Below, one piece after another: positions 29,785 through 37,362 of a DNA stretch of 39,011 nucleotides. This DNA comes from DATKSS01 sp049582065. GTDB taxonomy: Bacteria; Chloroflexota; Dormibacteria; Dormibacterales; Dormibacteraceae. Made by a program: the position numbers and the translations under genes. Numbering within the stretch: position 1 is the stretch's first letter; each line of letters opens with the position of its first letter. The notes under the pieces are model-generated. The model saw only the letters and a list, made by a program, of their open reading frames with translations. It ran no database searches and was not told the origin of the DNA. The stretch is taken from contig JBAUTF010000243.1 of assembly GCA_049582065.1 (NCBI GenBank), positions 1-39,011 on the forward strand, given 5' to 3'.

Positions 29785-32513
29785 ACCCTGTCGAGCCAGG
29801 CGCCCACGCGTCCAGCGATCTCGGCCGCCGGGCCGACGAACCGCGAAGCCGGCGGCAGCACGTCCAGGAACGCTTGGCCGTAATCGCGGCCAAGGATCCG
29901 GTTGTCGAGGATGACCACCGCGCCGCGGTCCGTCGAGCGTCGGATCAGGCGGCCAAAGCCCTGCTTCAAGCGCAATGCGGCCTGCGGCAGGGCGAGCTGC
30001 CCGAACGGATCGCGCACCTGCTCAGCCCTCGCCGCGTAGACGGGGTCCGTCGGCACCGGGAACGGCAGTCTGACCATGATCACGCAGCTCAGCCTCTCGC
30101 CCGGCACGTCGATTCCCTCCCAGAAGGTCGAGGTCCCGAGCAAGAGCGGGCGGTCGGCCTCTTCGAACGTCTTCAGGAGCTGGCGCCGCTGACCATCGAT
30201 TCCCTGGCCCAGGATGAGGACCTCGTCGAGGTCGGTCCGATGCTTCAACGCCGTGTGCACATCGCGCAGCTGGCGGTGCGATGTGAAAAGCGCGAGCGTC
30301 CGCCCTCCCACCCTTCGCGCGACGCCCGCGATCACCTCTTCGACCGCGCGGTCGAACGTCTCGTGCTCCGGCAGCGGGAAGTCGGTCGGCAGGCAGACCA
30401 GCGCCTGGTGGAGGAAATCGAACGGCGACTGCAGTACCAGCTCCTCGACCTCGGCTCCCAGCCCGATGCGCGAGCGGAAGTAGTCGAAGCTGCCGCCCAC
30501 CGCAAGGGTCGCCGACGTGAACACAGACGATCGCCGCTCCGAGTACACGCGCTCGCGTAGCAATCGGCCCACGTTGATCGGGGCTGCCCGCAGCAGCAGG
30601 CTCTCCGTTCGCGCGATGAGGGTGAACCAGTAGACGCGGTTGGAATCCGGGGTGAGCACAGCCTCGCCAAGTAGATCCGCCGCACCCTGCAGGCGGCCGC
30701 GGATGATCTCCAGCTCGCGCACACCCTGGTCCGGCTCTGCCCCACCGAGCCAGTCGCGCACGCCCGCCACAGCGCGTCGCAAGACGGCATCCAGCGCTCC
30801 GAGAGAGGTGGCGGTGTTCTCGCCCGCCATCCGCAGGGGTTCCCAGCCGGGGTCGTCGCGCAAAAGCGGCGTGATGCGCACCGACTCGTCCCGCCGTTCG
30901 GATTCACCGAGACGGTTGGCGACCCACGGGCCGGCCAGCCGGAAAAGCTCCCGCACTCGCGTGGCGGCCGCCAGGCTCGCCGGGACGGCCTCCTCGAACG
31001 CCGCGTCCGATGCGCCGAGGCGCGGCTGGCGGAGCAGCTCGCCGAGCAGCCCATCTCGGCCCGCGTGCTCCGGGCTCGCCAGGCGCTCGAGGAGCGCGAC
31101 CACGCCTGGGCCGTCGATTTCCTGGCGCAATCCGCGCGTGGCGGCCTCCTCGAGGTGGTGGGCTTCATCGACGACCAGGTGGTCGAACTCCGGCAGCAGC
31201 CCTCCGCCCACCTCGGCGTCCGCGAGCAGCAGGGCATGGTTGATGACGACCAGGTCGGCGTTCTCCGCCTCCGCGCGGGCGCGGTGCACGTAGCAATCCT
31301 CCTTCGTGCAGTGGATCCCGACGCAGTCGAGCGGGTCGCTCGCGATGCGCGCCCACAACACCTCCTCGCGCCCGTGAAGGCGAAGCTCAGATCGGTCGCC
31401 GCTCTCGGTTGAATGGAGCCAGATGAGGACCTTGAGCTTGAACTTGAGATCGTCGGCGTCGGCGCACGGTTCACTGAGGAAGCGGCGCCACCGCCTCAGC
31501 GAAACGTAGTTGGACCGACCTTTCAAGAGACACGCCTTGAAATCCCACGGCAGCCAGTCGCGCAGCCCGGGTAGGTCCTTGCCCATGAGCTGCTCCTGCA
31601 GCGTGTGCGTGTTCGTCGACACGACGACGCGCTCGTGGTGACGCACGGCGCGCGCGATCGAGGGCACGAGGTAGGCGAGGCTCTTGCCCGTCCCCGTCCC
31701 GGCTTCGACCACCAGCGAGCCCCCGCGGGCCTGGATCTGCGCCACCGCCAGGAGCATCTGCATCTGGACCTCGCGGTGCTCGTAGCCCGGCAGCGCGCCG
31801 GCGAGCGGCCCGTCGGGACCGAGGAGGGAGGCGATGACCATGGGGTCGTCGGGGGGCGTGCCTGCGGGTCTTCGACGAGATTTCGACTCCGCGCCGTGTG
31901 CGGCAGCCGGTCCTGGCGCCGGGTTGGGTGCGGTGAGCGCGTCGGCGAAGAACCGCGCGATCGGCCACGAGTAGGGCGCGACCAGCGCCAGCATCGGCTC
32001 CTTCAATCCATCGTCCAGCGCGACGGCCTCTTCTCGCAGCCGGAGGAGGAGTTGGCGCGTGGCATCTGCGTCATCCAGCGCGCGGTGCGGCCGCGGCTGG
32101 CTGAAGCCCAGCTCCGCGGCCAGCATGGGAAGGCTGTGGCTGCCGGCCGCGGGCAGCAGAATGCGGGCCACGTCGAGCGTGTCGAGGATCTGCTGGGACT
32201 CATCCCAGAGCCCGGCCGCGGCGAGGAAGTCGACGTCGAGCCGCGCGCCGTGCCCTACGGGTTGGCGGCCGCGCAGGAACGAAGCCAGCTCGCGAAGCGC
32301 GATCGCGGCGTCCGCTGCGCCGCGCAGCTCCTCCTGCTTGATGCCCGTCAAGCGCAGCACCGTGTCGGGCACCGCGCGGCCCGGATCGACGAGCTGTTCG
32401 AGGGTCGAGGTGACCCCTTCGGCAGTGAAGGCGACCGCGCCGATCTCGATGACGCGATCTCGGGCCGGGTCGAGACCCGTCGTCTCGAGATCAAGGGCAG
32501 CGTATTCCGGCAC
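29781..32513 (-). CDS. dinG: DinG family helicase with N-terminal DnaQ-like exonuclease domain
   Basis: This 910-aa fusion joins a DEDDh 3'-5' exonuclease (residues 1-165: LDLETTG, HGARLDVDFL, HRALDDADAT) to an XPD/DinG superfamily 2 helicase. Helicase motifs are Walker A EAGTGTGKS (270-278), DEAH (449-452) and the motif VI QGFGRLIRRSTDRG near the C-terminus. Cys328, 397, 402 and 407 are spaced 69, 5 and 5, close to the 74, 5 and 6 of the four iron-sulfur ligands of E. coli DinG, so an Fe-S cluster is likely. The exonuclease fusion is known from Firmicutes DinG. The start is GTG 32513, only a few bases after the predicted transcription start. It leads the rsmI-metG-tatD-rsmA-MFS operon. Confidence 0.94.
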   Translation of the reverse strand: MPEYAALDLETTGLDPARDRVIEIGAVAFTAEGVTSTLEQLVDPGRAVPDTVLRLTGIKQEELRGAADAAIALRELASFLRGRQPVGHGARLDVDFLAAAGLWDESQQILDTLDVARILLPAAGSHSLPMLAAELGFSQPRPHRALDDADATRQLLLRLREEAVALDDGLKEPMLALVAPYSWPIARFFADALTAPNPAPGPAAAHGAESKSRRRPAGTPPDDPMVIASLLGPDGPLAGALPGYEHREVQMQMLLAVAQIQARGGSLVVEAGTGTGKSLAYLVPSIARAVRHHERVVVSTNTHTLQEQLMGKDLPGLRDWLPWDFKACLLKGRSNYVSLRRWRRFLSEPCADADDLKFKLKVLIWLHSTESGDRSELRLHGREEVLWARIASDPLDCVGIHCTKEDCYVHRARAEAENADLVVINHALLLADAEVGGGLLPEFDHLVVDEAHHLEEAATRGLRQEIDGPGVVALLERLASPEHAGRDGLLGELLRQPRLGASDAAFEEAVPASLAAATRVRELFRLAGPWVANRLGESERRDESVRITPLLRDDPGWEPLRMAGENTATSLGALDAVLRRAVAGVRDWLGGAEPDQGVRELEIIRGRLQGAADLLGEAVLTPDSNRVYWFTLIARTESLLLRAAPINVGRLLRERVYSERRSSVFTSATLAVGGSFDYFRSRIGLGAEVEELVLQSPFDFLHQALVCLPTDFPLPEHETFDRAVEEVIAGVARRVGGRTLALFTSHRQLRDVHTALKHRTDLDEVLILGQGIDGQRRQLLKTFEEADRPLLLGTSTFWEGIDVPGERLSCVIMVRLPFPVPTDPVYAARAEQVRDPFGQLALPQAALRLKQGFGRLIRRSTDRGAVVILDNRILGRDYGQAFLDVLPPASRFVGPAAEIAGRVGAWLDRV

Positions 32514-32523
32514 CGTTCAGGCG

Positions 32524-32529
32524 ATTCTA
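32524..32529 (-). promoter_or_regulatory. Candidate -10 box for the dinG operon
   Basis: TAGAAT on the minus strand (32529-32524) lies 10 bp before the dinG GTG. Transcription would start around 32517, giving a leader of at most a few bases, so the mRNA would be nearly leaderless. No clear -35 box is seen. Confidence 0.4.
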
Positions 32530-32583
32530 CGGATGAGGCGAGCCTGGGCGACCTGCCGGGGGCCCCGCGTGTTCGGAAGTCAG

Positions 32584-32611
32584 ATGTCATTCGGAGCCCC
32601 GGCTGTAATAT
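32584..32611 (+). promoter_or_regulatory. Candidate promoter for the AAA+ ATPase gene, leaderless type
   Basis: ATGTCA (32584-32589) and TAATAT (32606-32611) are separated by 16 bp. The -10 hexamer ends 9 bp before the ATG at 32621, so transcription would start at or within a few bases of the start codon. No Shine-Dalgarno sequence fits in between, which supports a leaderless mRNA. Confidence 0.5.
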
Positions 32612-32620
32612 TTGCGCCCG

Positions 32621-33931
32621 ATGGTAACCGGGGCGATCGAAGCACCCAAGCGACTGGAAGACCTTCACGTCAGGCGTGACCTGGTCGCCAGCCTGCTCCT
32701 CCGGACCCTGGCATTCGCCGACCAGCTGACCGGAGCCGGCCTCGAGCAGCGGCTCGGGCTTCCGTTCGAGACCTTCGAGCCGCTCATCGAAGAGTTTGAG
32801 AAGAACCAGCTCATGGATACGCGTGGCGTCTCCAGCGACGCCGGCCTCGAAGGCAGGCCCTACCCGGTGAAGATGAACTACGCGATCTCCGGCGCCGGAC
32901 GGCAGCGCGCCGCCGAGATGTCGTCGGTGCAGACCCGATACCTGGGTCCCTGCCCCATCAACTTCGAGGACTACCTCGGGCTGATCCGCTCGCAGGTGAC
33001 GGGTAAGGCAAATGTCAACGACGCGCTGCTGAAGAAAGCGCTCGGCACGCTCGAGCTCGAGCAGCACGTCATCGACCAGATCGGCGGCGCCATGGTTTCG
33101 CGCGCCTCGCTGTTCATTTTCGGGGCGCCCGGCAACGGCAAGAGCACCATCACCGAGCGTATGGCCCTCTTGATGGGGGCGCCGATCGAGATCCCGCACG
33201 CTGTCGCGGTCGGGGACGAGATCATCCGCGTGATCGACCCCGTCTACCACAAGGTCGCCGAGGGCGAGCAGCCGATCGACCGCCGGTTGGTCAAGGTCGA
33301 GCGACCCGTGGTGGTCGCGGGCGGCGAGCTCAAGCTCCAGCAGCTGGACCTCACGTACGACCCCTCGAACCGCTACTACGAGGCGCCCCTCCAGTGGAAG
33401 GCGAACGCGGGCGTGTTCGTGATCGACGACTTCGGCCGCCAGGAGGTCCCGCCGATGCGGCTCCTCAACCGGTTCATCGTCCCGATGGAGAAGAAGGTCG
33501 ACTACCTCGACCTCTCGGCTTCCGGCCGCAAGATCGAGCTCCCGTTCCTTTGCCAGGTCGTGTTCTCGACCAACCTCTCGCCCACCGAGCTGGTCGACGA
33601 AGCGTTTCTGCGCCGCATGGCTTACAAGATCGGCGTCGGCAACCCTTCGCCGGAGGCGTTTGGCCGCATCCTCCGATACGAATGCGACCGTCAGGGCGTG
33701 CAGTTCGACGAGAAGGCGATCGGCTACCTGCTCAACAACCTGTACGGCAAGAAGCCTCTGCGCGGGTCACACCCGCGCGCGCTGATCGCCCGCCTCGTGG
33801 ACCTCGCCAACTACAGGCAGGAGCCGCCCCGGCTCACCCCCCAGACGCTGAAGGAGGCTTTCGACGCCTGCTTCAACCCCGCGCTGGGCAGCCTCACCGA
33901 GGACGACTGGGCCCGACCCGCCATCGGCTGA
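32621..33931 (+). CDS. AAA+ ATPase of unknown function
   Basis: The 436-aa protein has an N-terminal region (1-110) that looks like a winged-helix module (RRDLVASLLLRTLAFADQLT, GLPFETFEPLIEEFEKNQLM), then an AAA+ domain: Walker A GAPGNGKS (168-175), Walker B VFVIDDFG (265-272), sensor 1 STNL (316-319), a likely arginine finger FLRR (329-332) and a C-terminal helical lid. RPVVVAGGELKLQQLDL and NRYYEAPLQWKANAGVF are strongly patterned segments between the Walker motifs. It resembles the group annotated as predicted ATPase with chaperone activity. It stands alone on the plus strand with its own promoter, so no partner can be read from context. An in-frame TTG at 32612 is the alternative start. 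Confidence 0.8.
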   Translation: MVTGAIEAPKRLEDLHVRRDLVASLLLRTLAFADQLTGAGLEQRLGLPFETFEPLIEEFEKNQLMDTRGVSSDAGLEGRPYPVKMNYAISGAGRQRAAEMSSVQTRYLGPCPINFEDYLGLIRSQVTGKANVNDALLKKALGTLELEQHVIDQIGGAMVSRASLFIFGAPGNGKSTITERMALLMGAPIEIPHAVAVGDEIIRVIDPVYHKVAEGEQPIDRRLVKVERPVVVAGGELKLQQLDLTYDPSNRYYEAPLQWKANAGVFVIDDFGRQEVPPMRLLNRFIVPMEKKVDYLDLSASGRKIELPFLCQVVFSTNLSPTELVDEAFLRRMAYKIGVGNPSPEAFGRILRYECDRQGVQFDEKAIGYLLNNLYGKKPLRGSHPRALIARLVDLANYRQEPPRLTPQTLKEAFDACFNPALGSLTEDDWARPAIG

Positions 33932-33946
33932 TCGCCGTCCCGCGCC

Positions 33947-34639
33947 TCAGCGAGGCGAGGGCAGCGGCTCGGTCACCCCGTCCAGGCGCCTGCGGATCGA
34001 CTCCAGGTCGCTGAACACGCCCCGCCGGTCAGCCGGCAGAAGCTCCGCGATCGCCAGCATGATCGCCTCCGAAGCCTCCTGGTGCGACACCCGCTCGCCG
34101 CTTGGGCGTCGCTGCCGAACGAGGAACGGCACGCCGAAACGAACGGTCACCGGCACGCGATGCGGCCATCGCGCGCCTTTGGGCAGGCATTCGCGCGTCC
34201 CCAACAGGGCTACCGGCAGGACGGGACAGGCAGCCTTCTGCGCGATGAACCCGGCGCCGGACTCAGGCTCGGCCAGGACACCGGTGTCGATGCGCGTCCC
34301 CTCCGGGTACATGATCAGGACGTGGCCCTCCTTGAGCAGGTCGAAGGAACGCCGTAGAGCGGTCCGGTCCGCCGTGTGGCGGATCACCGGGAAGGCGTGG
34401 TATCGCGCGAAGAACCAGCGCGTCACAGGCTTGTCGAAGTACTCGGACTTAGCCATGCTCCACGTGTCGCGCCTGGGGACGAAGGCGGGCACCAGAGGCG
34501 GATCGAGGGTCCCGGGGTGGTTTGGGCACACGATGAACGGTCCTCCTGGGGGCACGTTCTCGGCGCCTGTCACCCTGAAAAGGCCGGCGAGGTACGTGTA
34601 GACGAGCGCGCGCATGAGCCCGCGCAGGAACCCGTACAT
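33947..34639 (-). CDS. plsC: 1-acyl-sn-glycerol-3-phosphate acyltransferase family protein
   Basis: PlsC-type enzymes acylate lysophosphatidic acid to phosphatidic acid at the membrane. The 230-aa protein has the catalytic HPGTLD (41-46, the HX4D motif), the substrate motif YPEGTR (111-116) and VLPVALLG, preceded by a hydrophobic N-terminus (VYTYLAGLFRVTG). The start ATG 34639 shares one base with the cmk stop (TGATG), a tight coupling seen in many cmk-plsC pairs. It is the last gene of the recN operon and converges with the AAA+ gene (15-bp gap). The acyl specificity is not visible. Confidence 0.92.
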   Translation of the reverse strand: MYGFLRGLMRALVYTYLAGLFRVTGAENVPPGGPFIVCPNHPGTLDPPLVPAFVPRRDTWSMAKSEYFDKPVTRWFFARYHAFPVIRHTADRTALRRSFDLLKEGHVLIMYPEGTRIDTGVLAEPESGAGFIAQKAACPVLPVALLGTRECLPKGARWPHRVPVTVRFGVPFLVRQRRPSGERVSHQEASEAIMLAIAELLPADRRGVFSDLESIRRRLDGVTEPLPSPR

Positions 34640-35289
34640 CAGCCGCCGGACCTTTCGCGGACCCGGTTGACGATGAGCTCTACGACCTGGTCGATGTCTA
34701 GCTGGTCGGTGTTGATGACGATCGCGTCGGCGGCCGGCCGCAGAGGCGCAACCGCGCGCTCCGAGTCGACGCGGTCTCGCGCCTCCACCTCTTTGCGCAT
34801 CGCCTCCGCGTCCACGCGCTCTCCCCTGCGTTCGTACTGCGCGGCCCGGCGGCGGACCTTCTCGTCGAGGTTCGCCACGAGGAAGAACTTGTGGTCGGCG
34901 TCCGAAAACACCACCGTGCCGATGTCGCGGCCCGCCATCACCACGCCGTGATCGCCCATCCGTCGCTGCTGGGCGACCAGCGCACGGCGCACGCCGGGCA
35001 TCGCGGAGATGAGTGGCAGTGCGTCCGCATAGTCCGCGTCGTAGATGCCCTCGGTGAGGTCGACACCATTGGCCCAGACCCGCTCTCCGTCGACCCGCAT
35101 CTCTGAAGTCTCGGCGAGCGCCGTGACCGCGCTCGCATCGTGCGGATCCAGGGCGCGCTCGGCGGCGAGCCGCGTGATCGCCCGGTACATCAGCCCGCTG
35201 TCCACGAATGACAGGCCCAGCTTTTCGGCCACCCGCCGGCCCACCGCCGACTTGCCGGAGGCCACCCCGCCGTCGATCGCGATGATCAT
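34639..35289 (-). CDS. cmk: Cytidylate kinase
   Basis: Cmk phosphorylates CMP and dCMP. The 216-aa product starts IIAIDGGVASGKSAVGRRVA with the P-loop GGVASGKS (7-14), then VDSGLMYRAITRLA (NMP-binding), GRDIGTVVFSDADHKFFLVA and the lid RDRVDSERAVAPLRPAADA. The family start is ATG 35289; the open frame upstream is a shadow of rluB. It follows rluB by 11 bp and leads directly into plsC. Confidence 0.97.
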   Translation of the reverse strand: MIIAIDGGVASGKSAVGRRVAEKLGLSFVDSGLMYRAITRLAAERALDPHDASAVTALAETSEMRVDGERVWANGVDLTEGIYDADYADALPLISAMPGVRRALVAQQRRMGDHGVVMAGRDIGTVVFSDADHKFFLVANLDEKVRRRAAQYERRGERVDAEAMRKEVEARDRVDSERAVAPLRPAADAIVINTDQLDIDQVVELIVNRVRERSGG

Positions 35290-35300
35290 GGCGCGACTCG

Positions 35301-36074
35301 TCACTTCACGTCGAATCCGACGGACCGCCGAAGCGCTTCCACCTCCGGGTCGCCCAGCACCCGCCAACCGCCGGTCTTCAGACGCCCGAGCTTCAACGGC
35401 CCGAACGCGACGCGGCTCAAGGACTCCACCCTGTGGCCCACGACGAGCAGCATCCGCCGGACCTGCCGGTGGCGACCCTCGCGAATCACCACCCGCAGCT
35501 CCGCATGTCCCGTGTCCCGACTGCCCGGTGTGACTCGCACCAGCTCCACCTCGGCCGGCGCTGTCACCCCGTCGTCGAGCTTGACGCCGCGGCGCAGCGC
35601 CTCCAGGTCGGCGGTGGTCGGCGTGCCCGACACCACGGCGCGGTACTCCTTCGCCACCTTGTAGCGCGGGTGCGTCAGCCGGTACGACAGGTCGCCGTCG
35701 TCGGTCAGCAACAGCAGGCCGGTGCTGTCGGCGTCGAGCCGGCCGACCGGGAACAGCCTGTGTCCCAGCCTCCCCTCGTCGCCCACGATATCGAGCACGG
35801 TCGTCCGCGCCGACTCGTCCCTCGCCGTCGTGATCACTCCGACCGGCTTGTTCAACATCAAGTAGCGATGGCGTGTCACAGGCCTGACCAGACGGCCTTG
35901 GACGGTGATGCGATCGCGGTCGGGGTCGACCAGCATTCCGGAGGCGGGCGGCAGCTCGCCATTGACCCGGACCACACCCGAAGCGATCAGCTCGTCCGCT
36001 GCGCGACGGCTCGCGACACCGGCCCGCGCCAAAAAGCGATTCAGCCGCTCTTCGGACGCGGCACGGTCACTGAT
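35301..36074 (-). CDS. rluB: Pseudouridine synthase RluB/RsuA family, probable AUC start
   Basis: These enzymes convert specific uridines of rRNA to pseudouridine. From the proposed start the 257-aa protein has an N-terminal S4 RNA-binding domain (ERLNRFLARAGVASRRAADE, 9-28) and the catalytic domain with LNKPVGVITT, GRLDADSTGLLLLTDDG (catalytic Asp at about 114), KEYRAVV and REGRHRQVRRML. The first canonical start, TTG 36032, would cut off the conserved ERLNRF half-helix. The frame upstream closes at a TAG with no ATG, GTG or TTG. ATC 36074-36072 gives ISDRAASEERLNRF, follows GGTGG by 6 nt and overlaps the scpB stop by 8 nt (ATCAGTGA), matching the GTGAGTAA junction of scpA/scpB. The gene order scpA-scpB-rluB is common. 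Confidence 0.9.
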   Translation of the reverse strand: MSDRAASEERLNRFLARAGVASRRAADELIASGVVRVNGELPPASGMLVDPDRDRITVQGRLVRPVTRHRYLMLNKPVGVITTARDESARTTVLDIVGDEGRLGHRLFPVGRLDADSTGLLLLTDDGDLSYRLTHPRYKVAKEYRAVVSGTPTTADLEALRRGVKLDDGVTAPAEVELVRVTPGSRDTGHAELRVVIREGRHRQVRRMLLVVGHRVESLSRVAFGPLKLGRLKTGGWRVLGDPEVEALRRSVGFDVK

Positions 36075-36639
36075 TTTCCGCCACCATGCCTTCTAGCCTC
36101 GGCGTGGGCAGGTGATCGAGCGACTCGAGACCCAGCACCTGGAGAAAGCGCATCGTGGTGCCGTACAGCTTGGGTTGGCCGGGCCCGCTGCCACGCCCCA
36201 CCTCTGTGATCAGGTCGCGGAGCTCGAGGTTGGTGAGGACGCTCTCGCAATTGACCCCGCGGACCTCTTCGATCCGCGAGCGAGCGACCGGCTGCTGATA
36301 CGCAACGATGGCGAGGGTCTCGTACGCGGCAGCCGAGAGCTTGCCAGAAACCTCAGGGCGAAGAGCGCGCCTCACCGCTCCCGCGAACTCGGGGCGCGTA
36401 GCGAGATGGATCTCATCGTGGTGGCGCATCAACATGACACCGCGCCCTTCGAGATTCCGGCGCAGGTCCTCCAGCGCGCGTTCCATCGCGGTCCGGTCGG
36501 TGTCCGTGGCCTGCTGCAGCTCGCGCAGCTTGAGGGGCCTGTTGGAGCTGAACAGGATCGCCTCCACAGCCGGCGAGACCTCATTGTTGCCCACGAGCTC
36601 CGAGGCTTCGCCGCGAGCTCGCGGGGACCCCTTACTCAC
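36067..36639 (-). CDS. scpB: Segregation and condensation protein B
   Basis: ScpB, with ScpA, is the kleisin-associated part of the SMC condensin complex that compacts and segregates chromosomes. The 190-aa product has paired winged-helix domains: AVEAILFSSNRPLKLRELQ (about 25-43) and LSAAAYETLAIVAYQQPVAR with IEEVRGVNCESVLTNLELRD. The start GTG 36639 lies 6 nt after a GGGAGG in scpA and overlaps the scpA stop by 8 nt. Residues 3-17 are encoded by an in-frame copy of repeat family A. A second GTG at 36594, just after the repeat, has a poor Shine-Dalgarno. Confidence 0.95.
   Translation of the reverse strand: MSKGSPRARGEASELVGNNEVSPAVEAILFSSNRPLKLRELQQATDTDRTAMERALEDLRRNLEGRGVMLMRHHDEIHLATRPEFAGAVRRALRPEVSGKLSAAAYETLAIVAYQQPVARSRIEEVRGVNCESVLTNLELRDLITEVGRGSGPGQPKLYGTTMRFLQVLGLESLDHLPTPRLEGMVAENQ
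36072..36085 (-). promoter_or_regulatory. rluB translation initiation region with ATC start
   Basis: GGTGG (36085-36081), a 6-nt spacer and ATC (36074-36072) lie at the very end of scpB. The ATC-to-stop geometry, ATCAGTGA, is the same 8-nt overlap used by GTG starts at secD/secF, infC/rpmI and scpA/scpB. Confidence 0.6.
36590..36633. repeat. Palindromic repeat family A inside the scpB coding start
   Basis: The unit matches 1116-1158 (36 of 43 bases) and 1161-1196 (34 of 36). It forms CCCACGAGCTC/GAGCTCGCGGG around a 14-nt loop. Where the first ribF-upstream copy has GAAGTC and GACTTC, this one has GAGCTC and GAGCTC: both arms changed so that pairing is kept. On the minus strand it is read through in frame by scpB (KGSPRARGEASELVG). 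Confidence 0.8.
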
Positions 36640-37351
36640 CGGCGACCTCCCTCAGCTCGATGTGGATAGGCCCAAACCTTTCCTTCTGTCGAACCCTGAT
36701 CGCGGACCGTCGTAGAAGCTCGAGCACGGCGACGAACGTGACGACAGCCTCGAGCCTGTCCTCGGACTCGAGGATGAGCGCGACCAGCTCGATGGGGCCT
36801 CGTCGCACCCGCTCGCTGATGAGCTCGAGCTTCTCCTCCAGGGTCCACGTGCGCCCTGTGACGACCAGCGGCCGGGGAGGGATCCGAGCGAGCACGCTGT
36901 TGAACGCGACTATGAGTAGGCCGACCTCGAGCGGCTCCTCCTGGCCGCCTGATTCGACAGGGCGCACCGGAGGCGGGAACGCAAAGGTCTCCTGCTGCGC
37001 GCGCTCCATCAGCTCTACGGCCATCTCCTTGTAAACGCGGTACTCCTCGAGTCGCTGTCTGACCTCTTCCTCCCAACCCAGGAGGTCGGTCTCTTCATCG
37101 GTCGGCGGTTCGCCCGGCAGCAGGCGGATGGACTTGATGAGGAGCAATCGCGCGGCCATCCACAGAAACTCCGCCATCTCCTGGGGGTCGGCGATCTCGC
37201 GCGATGCGACCTCGGCCAGATAGGCGTCGGTCACTTTGGCGAGCGAGACCTTGAAGATGTCGAGCTCCTCCCGCTCGACCAGGGCGAGAAGAAGCTCCAG
37301 GGGACCTTCGAACACCGGGGTCTTCACGTCGAGTCTCGGGCCGACGTCCAC
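36632..37351 (-). CDS. scpA: Segregation and condensation protein A
   Basis: ScpA is the kleisin that bridges the SMC heads and binds ScpB. The 239-aa product begins LDVKTPVFEGPLELLLALVE, the conserved N-terminal SMC-binding helix, then EELDIFKVSLAKVTDAYL and EMAEFLWMAARLLLIKSIRL. An acidic/Pro linker (GEPPTDEETD) follows, then a C-terminal winged helix (VVTFVAVLELLRRSAIRVRQ). The start is GTG 37351, 11 bp after the PIG-L gene. Confidence 0.96.
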   Translation of the reverse strand: MDVGPRLDVKTPVFEGPLELLLALVEREELDIFKVSLAKVTDAYLAEVASREIADPQEMAEFLWMAARLLLIKSIRLLPGEPPTDEETDLLGWEEEVRQRLEEYRVYKEMAVELMERAQQETFAFPPPVRPVESGGQEEPLEVGLLIVAFNSVLARIPPRPLVVTGRTWTLEEKLELISERVRRGPIELVALILESEDRLEAVVTFVAVLELLRRSAIRVRQKERFGPIHIELREVAGE

Positions 37352-37362
37352 GAGGGGTAAGG

